In this document: positions 57,597 to 64,000 of the stretch, piece after piece
Layout of the letters: each line of letters starts with the position of its first letter
Position numbering within the stretch: position 1 is the stretch's first letter
From: Beijerinckia indica subsp. indica ATCC 9039
GTDB taxonomy: Bacteria; Pseudomonadota; Alphaproteobacteria; Rhizobiales; Beijerinckiaceae
Assembly: GCF_000019845.1 (NCBI RefSeq)
Contig: NC_010581.1
Coordinates: 2,733,501-2,797,500 of the forward strand
Reading direction: 5' to 3'
DNA: 64,000 bases
The notes under the pieces: generated by a model
Seen by the model: only the letters and a program-made list of their open reading frames with translations
Database searches by the model: none
Told to the model about the DNA's origin: nothing
Program-made: the position numbers and the translations under genes

Positions 57597-60500
57597 TTAG
57601 CGCCTCTCCGTAGCCACAGTATCAGGCTTGCCAACCACGCCTTCCGGGAAATGTTCAACCGGCTTCTCCTTCGAACGCGAGGGTGATTTCAACCGTTCGC
57701 GCAAGCCTTGGAACAGGACGTAGAGAGGCGGGATGACGAAAATGCCGATGAAGGACGCGCCGATCATACCGCTGAACACCGCCGTCGAAACATTACGGCG
57801 CGCAAGCATGGCCGCCCCGACGCCGAAAACCAAGGGGGCGAGCCCCAGGATGAAAGCGAAGGACGTCATCATCACAGGCCGGAAACGCAGCCGTGCGCCT
57901 TCCGTCGCGGCTTCCAGCAAAGGCACGCCATGCTCACGCCGCTCCTTGGCGAATTCGACGATAAGAATGCCATTCTTCGCGGCAAGCCCGATCAGAACGA
58001 TCATGCCGATCTGAGCATAGAGATCGAGAGTGACGCCGGCCAAGACCATGCCGACGAAGGCCGCGACAAGCCCGATCGTGACCGAGAGAAGCACGGAGAT
58101 AGGAATGCTCCAGCTCTCGTAGAGAGCGACAAGGAAAAGATAAGCAAAGAGGACAGCAAAAGCGAGAATGATTGGTGTCTTGCCCTCGGCGCGTTTCTCC
58201 TGGAAGGAAATATCAGTCCATTCGCCGCGATAACCCGTAGGCAGGACATTGGCGGCGACCCTCTCCATCGCGGCAAGCGCCTGGCCTGATGAGATACGCG
58301 GCGCCGGGCTGCCTTGGACCGTAACTGCAAGGCGATTGTTATAGCGGATGAGCGCCTGAGGCCCGACCACGACGTGCACCTCGACGAGACTGCGCAAGGG
58401 GACCATCTTGCCTTGAGCATTGCGCACATTGATGCGGTTGATATCATCGACGGACGCACGATCTTCCGCTTCCGCCTGAACCTGGACCTGCCATGTCCGT
58501 CCGAAAAGGTTCATGTCATTGACATAGAAGCCGCCGAGCGAAGCCTGAAGCGCCTGGAAAATGTCGCTGATTTCAATGCCGAGAATCTGCGCTTTATCGC
58601 GATCTATATCGAGATAGACGGATGGGTTCGTGGCTGAAAATGTGCTGAAAACCCTCGACAATTGTGGATCTTGATTAGCCGCGACCAAAAGCCCGCGCAG
58701 CACTTGCGCCAATGACTTCGGATTGTTGCCCGCAAGATCGCGCAGCACATAGCTGAAACCGCCGCCAGTGCCGAGGCCGATAATGGGCGGCGGACTGAGC
58801 GGAATCGCTCGGCCACCACGAACCAGCGCCAGTTTTTCACCGAGCCGACGAATGATCGCTGGGGCTCCGTCTTCTTCGCCCTTGCGTTCTTCGAAGGGCT
58901 TCAATGTCACGATTACGAAAGCCGCATTGGGTTGAGAGTAATTATCGATAAAGTTCAGACCGACGACCGATGAATAATCGGCAATCGTGTGCTCTTCCTT
59001 GAGGATGGTTTCAACCTGGCGAACGACATCCGTCGAGCGGGTGATCGAAGCCCCGTCGGGAAGCTGAACCACAACGAAGAAAGCGCCTTGATCTTCCTCG
59101 GGGACGAAACCGGTCGGGGTAATCTTGCTGAGGGTATAGATGCCGAAAAATGACGCCGCGACCACCGCGAGGCTGAGGATGGAAAAGCGGACAAGCCGAG
59201 CCACGACATTGCCATAACGGTCACGCACCCAGTCAATGGAGCGCATCAACACGCCAATGGGGCCCCGGCGAGGGCCATGATGGGGCCGTAGCAGAAGCGC
59301 GCAAAGCGCGGGCGAAAGCGTCAGCGCATTGATGGCCGACAGCACCATGGATACAGCCACCGTCACGGCGAATTGCCGGAACAGAACGCCGGAAATACCC
59401 GGGATGAAGGCGACCGGGACAAAGACCGAGAGCAACACCAGCGTGATGGCGATGATCGGCGCGGTAATGCCCGCCATGGCCTGAATGGTAGCCTGAGCGG
59501 GTGTAAGTTCGGGATGTTCCTCCATCACCGCTTCGACCGCCTCGACGACGACGATCGCATCATCGACCACAATGCCGATGGCCAGGACCATGGCCAGCAG
59601 CGAAACCGTATTGGCGGAATAGCCGATCGCATTCAGCACGATAAACGTGCCGATCAAACTGACCGGCACAGCAATGGTCGGGATCAGCGTCGCTCGCAAA
59701 TTGCCGAGGAACAGGAACACGACCAGCACGACAAGCACAAACGCCTCGAACAAGGTGTGGATCACCACCTCGATTGTCGCGGAGACGAAAGTGGTCGGAT
59801 CATAAGTGACTTTCCAGGCGAGATCCTCGGGAAAATCCTTCGCGGCATTTTCCAGGCGTTTCTTGACGGCATCGAGCGTCTTGAGGGCATTCGCACCCGG
59901 TGATTGATAGATGCTGATCAAAGTGGCAGGTCCGCCATTGAGGCGGGTGGACCGATCAAGATTGGCCGCGCCGAGTTCCAATCGCGCGACGTCCTCGAGC
60001 CGCAAGATCGAGCCGTCTGGGTTCGTCCGAATGACGATCTTCTTGAATTCGTCAATCGAGGTCAGACGACCTTTGGTCTGAATATTGAGCTGCAATTGCT
60101 GGTCATTGGAAATCGGCCGCGCTCCGATTCGGCCAACCGCCGCCTGAACGTTCTGCGTGTTGATCGCATTGATGACATCGCCTGTCGTCAAGCCGAGACC
60201 TGTCAGCCGATCGGTGTTCACCCAGGCTCGGACAGAGTAATCTTGGGCAGCGAATAAAAACGCATCGCCAACACCAGGCGTGCTTTTAATATCATCCAAA
60301 AGGTTGATCGTGGCATAATTCGAAATAAACAGCTCGTCATGTGTCTCTTTGGGAGAATAAAGCGCGATCACGCCAAGCAAAGCGGAAGACTGCTTCTTGA
60401 CATTAACACCTTGCCGCTTCACATCTTCAGGGAGCTTCGACAGAGCGACTTGGACACGATTGTTGACATTGACAGTATTGATATCAGGATCGGTGCCGAG

Positions 60501-60788
60501 TTCGAACGAAACGATCAATGAATAGCTGCCATCATCGCCGCTCACGCTCTTCATATAGATCATCTTATCAACGCCGATGACCTGACTCTCGATCGGCTGG
60601 GCAACAGTCGATTCGACCACGGCGGCCGATCCGCCTGGATAGGTCGTCTTCACGGAGACCTGCGGCGGGACGATGTCCGGATATTGGGCGATGGGGATGA
60701 CAAAAAGCGAGACAAGGCCGGCAATAACAGTAACGATCGCGATAACGGTCGCGAGACGAGGACGCTGAACGAAAACCTCTGAGATCAT
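57597..60788 (-). CDS. RND-family multidrug efflux pump, inner-membrane subunit (HAE1 type)
   Basis: A 1063-residue tripartite-pump transporter of the AcrB/MexF type that exports hydrophobic compounds. The start [20 protein letters not shown] is typical. TM4 carries the proton-relay acids in [20 protein letters not shown]. Periplasmic porter domains and the second set of six helices are visible ([20 protein letters not shown]). It overlaps nothing and starts 4 bases after the adaptor gene stop, so the two form an operon. No outer-membrane TolC-type gene is near. Confidence 0.93.
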   Translation of the reverse strand: MISEVFVQRPRLATVIAIVTVIAGLVSLFVIPIAQYPDIVPPQVSVKTTYPGGSAAVVESTVAQPIESQVIGVDKMIYMKSVSGDDGSYSLIVSFELGTDPDINTVNVNNRVQVALSKLPEDVKRQGVNVKKQSSALLGVIALYSPKETHDELFISNYATINLLDDIKSTPGVGDAFLFAAQDYSVRAWVNTDRLTGLGLTTGDVINAINTQNVQAAVGRIGARPISNDQQLQLNIQTKGRLTSIDEFKKIVIRTNPDGSILRLEDVARLELGAANLDRSTRLNGGPATLISIYQSPGANALKTLDAVKKRLENAAKDFPEDLAWKVTYDPTTFVSATIEVVIHTLFEAFVLVVLVVFLFLGNLRATLIPTIAVPVSLIGTFIVLNAIGYSANTVSLLAMVLAIGIVVDDAIVVVEAVEAVMEEHPELTPAQATIQAMAGITAPIIAITLVLLSVFVPVAFIPGISGVLFRQFAVTVAVSMVLSAINALTLSPALCALLLRPHHGPRRGPIGVLMRSIDWVRDRYGNVVARLVRFSILSLAVVAASFFGIYTLSKITPTGFVPEEDQGAFFVVVQLPDGASITRSTDVVRQVETILKEEHTIADYSSVVGLNFIDNYSQPNAAFVIVTLKPFEERKGEEDGAPAIIRRLGEKLALVRGGRAIPLSPPPIIGLGTGGGFSYVLRDLAGNNPKSLAQVLRGLLVAANQDPQLSRVFSTFSATNPSVYLDIDRDKAQILGIEISDIFQALQASLGGFYVNDMNLFGRTWQVQVQAEAEDRASVDDINRINVRNAQGKMVPLRSLVEVHVVVGPQALIRYNNRLAVTVQGSPAPRISSGQALAAMERVAANVLPTGYRGEWTDISFQEKRAEGKTPIILAFAVLFAYLFLVALYESWSIPISVLLSVTIGLVAAFVGMVLAGVTLDLYAQIGMIVLIGLAAKNGILIVEFAKERREHGVPLLEAATEGARLRFRPVMMTSFAFILGLAPLVFGVGAAMLARRNVSTAVFSGMIGASFIGIFVIPPLYVLFQGLRERLKSPSRSKEKPVEHFPEGVVGKPDTVATERR

Positions 60789-60792
60789 GGGT

Positions 60793-61914
60793 TCAGCTCC
60801 TGTCGGTGACCGGCGCGACCGGGCTGGCTGTCACGGCCCCGCCGGGACGCACCCGTTCAATCCCCTGGACGATAATTTGCTCGCCGCCCGTGAGGCCGTT
60901 ATCGACGATCACATCGGATCCAATCTCACCGCCAAGTTTCAGGCGACGGATCACGGCCTTGCCATCTTCAACGACAAAGACGTAGGCGCCTTGTTGGTCG
61001 GCAAGCAGCGCGGTTTGCGGAACCGTGATTCTTTCTTGCGGCTTATCGCCTTCCACCATGACCCGCACCAACTGGCCATCGATGAGCGTCCCGCCGGGAT
61101 TGGGCACACTCGCCCGCACGGTGACGGTATCGGTTGATTTGTCGACGGTCACATCGACGAAATTGACCCGACCACTCTGTTCATAGGCCGAGCCATCGGA
61201 AAAACGAAGGCCGACCTTGAGCACGCCGCCCGCGGCCCTGCGTTCTTCATCCTTGAGGCGAAGAAATTCACGCTGACTGACTGGAAAGACCACATAGGTT
61301 GGATCCAGACTGACGATTGTTGTCAATATCCCGCTGTTAGGTCCAACGACATTGCCTTTCGTCACATTAGTACGGCCGATAACGCCCGCGATGGGAGAGG
61401 TAATATTCGTATAGCCAAGATTAATCTCGGCGGATTCCAACTGAGCTTTTGTCATCGTGACATCGCCGAGCGCAGTTTGCTCTTCCGCGATCCTTTGATC
61501 GCGCACAGTGGCGGTACCAGCCTGCCTCGCCAGCAATTCCTCCGCACGAGCACGCTGGAGCGAGGCATTCGCCAAAATGCCTTTTGTCTTGGTCAAAGCA
61601 CCCTGAGCCTGCTGGACCGCGGCGTCGAAAGGCTCTTTCTCGATCCGAAACAAGGGTGTGCCTTCCACAACCTTGTCGCCTTCCTTGAACAAGACCGCCT
61701 TTAGGTAACCGGTGACGCGAGCGCGGACTTCCACTTTGTTGACAGCCTCAATACGGCCGACAAACTCCAAAGCCTTGGTCACGGGCTGCTTGGAAACGAG
61801 AGTTGTGCCGACGATGGTTGGCGCCGAAGACTGTGCAATGATTTGCTCTGTCGCGTGAGCCTGAACGGCACAATGAAGACAGAGGAAACACCCCAGGATA
61901 ACAGGAAGACGCAT
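60793..61914 (-). CDS. RND efflux periplasmic adaptor (MexE/AcrA-like)
   Basis: The membrane fusion protein partner of the RND pump. N-terminal signal [20 protein letters not shown] followed by the lipoyl/barrel-sandwich region [20 protein letters not shown], a helical hairpin ([20 protein letters not shown]), then the second barrel-sandwich half ([20 protein letters not shown]). The frame is open to 61992; I chose 61914 (373 residues). It precedes the pump gene in the same operon. Confidence 0.9.
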   Translation of the reverse strand: MRLPVILGCFLCLHCAVQAHATEQIIAQSSAPTIVGTTLVSKQPVTKALEFVGRIEAVNKVEVRARVTGYLKAVLFKEGDKVVEGTPLFRIEKEPFDAAVQQAQGALTKTKGILANASLQRARAEELLARQAGTATVRDQRIAEEQTALGDVTMTKAQLESAEINLGYTNITSPIAGVIGRTNVTKGNVVGPNSGILTTIVSLDPTYVVFPVSQREFLRLKDEERRAAGGVLKVGLRFSDGSAYEQSGRVNFVDVTVDKSTDTVTVRASVPNPGGTLIDGQLVRVMVEGDKPQERITVPQTALLADQQGAYVFVVEDGKAVIRRLKLGGEIGSDVIVDNGLTGGEQIIVQGIERVRPGGAVTASPVAPVTDRS

Positions 61915-62642
61915 CGAATTGATCCCCGTTGGGCCGCATGAATCCGCTTCTCCGGCGGTCGGCGCACCACAATTTTGGACACCAAACAACATCCTATAAT
62001 GACAAGTATAATACCGATCTTGGGTTTGTGTACTTTAAAACAACAATAAGCTACGTTTATGCTCGTTTTCGCCGTGCCCATGATCATTGGGCTATCTTAT
62101 GCGTGAGCGAACGATACATCCTCGGCAAATTCGATGGCGGCCAGGCAGAAAGAGAAACCCTGGCAGAGTTTAAAGTTTCCCACACATTCCACCCGCACAA
62201 AAAACGCACGGCAAGCGTGACTATAAAGGCCGGAACCGTGTCTTGATCCATACGTTGTGTTCGGGTGGCCTGCATGCAAACGAGTTTCAGCTTAAACGTC
62301 ACGGTGACACAGGAAACCACATTATACAATGCTCTTATGCGGCGCGTCGGAGGTTTCATTCTCAAAAGTTACAACCGCCTATAGCGAATGAAAAACAACA
62401 CACAACAATAACAAATAGTTATAAAAAATATGACTATAGGCAAATTCTCTATTCATGCGGTTACGTTTGTGCTTCAGATTGCGGCCCCTTCGATTTATGC
62501 GCGTTAAAAGGCCGTTGATGAGTTTTTATGACAATGATTCGCACTGGATCAGTGTCCCCATGACGAGATCCCCACAAGTTCGAACACAAAGACATAAGAT
62601 GGTGGTGGCTCGCAGAACGGAATTATTCGAGGGAGTGAAAAT
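61915..62642. other. Intergenic region upstream of the RND operon
   Basis: About 730 bases with AT-rich stretches at 62385-62440. It separates the divergent RND operon and the 158-residue protein gene. No local regulator gene (TetR or LysR) is present. ORFs here (60-105 residues) look spurious. Confidence 0.4.
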
Positions 62643-63119
62643 ATGACGACACATGTCGATGAATTGTTGCCTACCGCGAAGGATTTCATGAAGAAAGTCG
62701 CGGCGGTCGAGGCAGAAGAGGCTGCCAAGCAAGAATTAGCCCAGGCTAAAGCTGCAGCTGAAAAACAAGCATTGATCGACCATTTGTCGAAACCTTCTGG
62801 CATTTCAGATGATGAAGCCATTCGACGCGCTATAGCGATCATCAACGGTGCCGTCAGCAATCGCTTGACCGAAGTACAAGTTTATCGCTTTCCAAACGAA
62901 CTCTGCACGGATCGCGGGCGCGCCATTAATCAGGCTGAACCCGGCTGGGAAAAGACCTTAACCGGCATACCCAAAGAAATCTTTCAATTATGGGACAAGT
63001 ATTTCCGTGAACGCGGCTACAAACTCAGGGTCGAGATCATCGACTATCCTCACGGCATGCCCGGGGATGTCGGCATGACGTTAATGTGGAACGATGTGGA
63101 TATGAATTTGTCGAACTGA
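62643..63119 (+). CDS. Hypothetical protein with N-terminal coiled coil
   Basis: A 158-residue protein. Residues 15-50 form an acidic/basic coiled coil (KVAAVEAEEAAKQELAQAKA). The C-terminal half has a more ordered part (AVSNRLTEVQVYRFPNELCT, YKLRVEIIDYPHGMPGDVGM). A good AGGGAG ribosome binding site lies about 8 bases upstream. It precedes the DUF3141 gene by 120 bases. The family is not recognised. Confidence 0.6.
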   Translation: MTTHVDELLPTAKDFMKKVAAVEAEEAAKQELAQAKAAAEKQALIDHLSKPSGISDDEAIRRAIAIINGAVSNRLTEVQVYRFPNELCTDRGRAINQAEPGWEKTLTGIPKEIFQLWDKYFRERGYKLRVEIIDYPHGMPGDVGMTLMWNDVDMNLSN

Positions 63120-63239
63120 CCCTCTCTGACACAAAATATAATTGAGATCAGCATGTTCGAGAAAATTGCTCGTGCAGGGTAAGCACCCATAGACCCATGG
63201 ATAGATCGGCTGGCCAACGTACAAATAGGAGCTGGATCA

Positions 63240-64000
63240 ATGTCATCCACTCAAGAGCAGTCACCACCAATTTCCCCGTTGGCGCTCATCGGTCTATTTG
63301 CTCCTGCCATGGGATATTTTGTCGATGCAGCGCAGCGCGGCATCTTGTTTTTGGACGTCCTGCGTCAGCGCGGCAATCAATATCATGAGCATATAGCCAA
63401 GACTGCTCCCCATGTTCTCAGCTATCAGGCAGAGCTCGTCATTGATGGCCGACAGCTTGTTCCACCCGTCAATTATGCTCTTGCTCGGGTCATCCCGCCC
63501 CCCAATGTCGAGCTCGATCCGACACGAAGACCCTTCGTCGTCATCGACCCCCGTGCCGGGCATGGTCCCGGCATTGGTGGTTTCAAGGCCGACAGTGAAA
63601 TTGGCGTGGCCTTCAAGGCCGGACACCCCTGCTATTTTATCGGCTTTTTGCCGGACCCCGTCCCAGGCCAAACGATAGAAGACATCACTCAGGCGGAAGC
63701 CATCTTCCTTAAGAAAGTCATCGACCTCCATCCAGAGGCAGATGGCAAGCCTTGCGTGATTGGAAATTGCCAAGCCGGCTGGGCGGTGATGATGCTGGCC
63801 GCGCTCTACCCTGAGCTGTTTGGCCCCATCATCGTCGCCGGCTCACCGCTTTCCTATTGGGCAGGTGTGCGAGGCCGCAATCCCATGCGCTATAGTGGCG
63901 GGCTCCTGGGTGGCAGTTGGTTGACTGCCCTGACCAGCGATCTCGGCAACGGAAAATTCGATGGTGCCTGGCTCGTGCAGAATTTCGAGAACCAGAATCC
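63240..64000 (+). CDS. DUF3141 family, PhaC-like alpha/beta hydrolase, truncated by window edge
   Basis: About 253 codons of a DUF3141 protein, related to polyhydroxyalkanoate synthases. FVVIDPRAGHGPGIGGFKAD and YFIGFLPDPVPGQTIEDITQ are family segments. The nucleophile-elbow resembles the PhaC lipase-like box, with cysteine C177 in VIGNCQAGWAVMM. This suggests a thiol-type alpha/beta-hydrolase, but activity is inferred. TAGGAG lies about 8 bases upstream of the ATG at 63240. The gene runs off the right edge. Confidence 0.82.
   Translation, partial: MSSTQEQSPPISPLALIGLFAPAMGYFVDAAQRGILFLDVLRQRGNQYHEHIAKTAPHVLSYQAELVIDGRQLVPPVNYALARVIPPPNVELDPTRRPFVVIDPRAGHGPGIGGFKADSEIGVAFKAGHPCYFIGFLPDPVPGQTIEDITQAEAIFLKKVIDLHPEADGKPCVIGNCQAGWAVMMLAALYPELFGPIIVAGSPLSYWAGVRGRNPMRYSGGLLGGSWLTALTSDLGNGKFDGAWLVQNFENQN

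Overview
The window reads as chromosomal DNA of an alphaproteobacterium of the order Hyphomicrobiales (Rhizobiales). I infer a Beijerinckiaceae-like genome (Beijerinckia, Methylocella or a relative). The reasons are the gene orders nuoABCDEF-G, recA then alaS, and rpoZ-rsh-pdxJ-acpS-lepB-rnc-era, the AhpC/AhpD plus OxyR set, an MntR/MntH pair, polyhydroxyalkanoate-type genes (a phasin and a DUF3141 PhaC-like protein) and GC-rich coding DNA. The genus is an inference, not a reading.

Layout. 1-6.5 kb: the complex I operon on the minus strand, nuoA to nuoG, with nuoG cut by the window edge and an unusual small coiled-coil ORF between nuoF and nuoG. 7.3 kb: tRNA-Asp(GTC). 7.6-9.7 kb: three small minus-strand genes (a ClpP-fold-like exported protein, an unknown, a TPR-like protein). 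9.9-15.5 kb: recA, an outer-membrane MetA-pathway-like protein and alaS. 15.7-21.3 kb: DUF1328 protein, phasin, a SixA-like phosphatase, a threonine-rich unknown and a ycjX-ycjF pair. 21.39-22.44 kb: an IS630-type insertion sequence with a broken transposase. 22.5-23.2 kb: a toxin-antitoxin locus with palindromic operators. 23.3-25.4 kb: a CorA/ZntB-like transporter, an exported unknown and a decayed HlyD tail. 25.9-29.6 kb: ilvC, ilvN and ilvB, with a leader peptide and attenuator upstream of ilvB. 29.8 kb: tRNA-Pro(CGG), followed by about 3 kb of AT-rich DNA and phage-flavoured small genes (XRE regulator with three operators, GcrA-like HTH protein, DUF6362-like protein). 32.8-36.2 kb: methyltransferase, ybaK, mntR and mntH. 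36.2-39.8 kb: an ABC-F ATPase and a secreted glucoamylase-family protein. 40.3-42.5 kb: ahpC-ahpD facing oxyR. 42.7-45.3 kb: ndk, an inositol monophosphatase-family enzyme and an MFS transporter. 45.3-48 kb: an SsuABC-type ABC importer. 48.4 kb: a tandem CBS protein. 48.9-55.5 kb: the rpoZ-rsh-pdxJ-acpS-lepB-rnc-era cluster. 56.2-57.6 kb: a NYN-domain protein and a family 5 uracil-DNA glycosylase. 57.6-61.9 kb: an RND efflux pump and its adaptor. 62.6-64 kb: an unknown protein and the start of a DUF3141 gene.

How the genes work together. Most of the window is housekeeping: respiration (complex I), DNA repair (RecA, UDG), branched-chain amino acid synthesis (IlvBN then IlvC), stringent response (Rsh, with RNA polymerase omega), peroxide defence (AhpCD with OxyR), manganese uptake (MntH with MntR), and membrane/secretion and RNA maturation (LepB, Rnc, Era, AcpS). 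The accessory signals are the IS630 copy, the toxin-antitoxin pair and the AT-rich tract after tRNA-Pro.

The most interesting regulatory features are the ilvB leader peptide and attenuator, and the triple-operator region of the XRE regulator with a predicted leaderless promoter. I saw no CRISPR array, rRNA, complete prophage, integrase or recognised multi-gene defence system. All calls come from reading the sequence and recalling protein families; no search was run.
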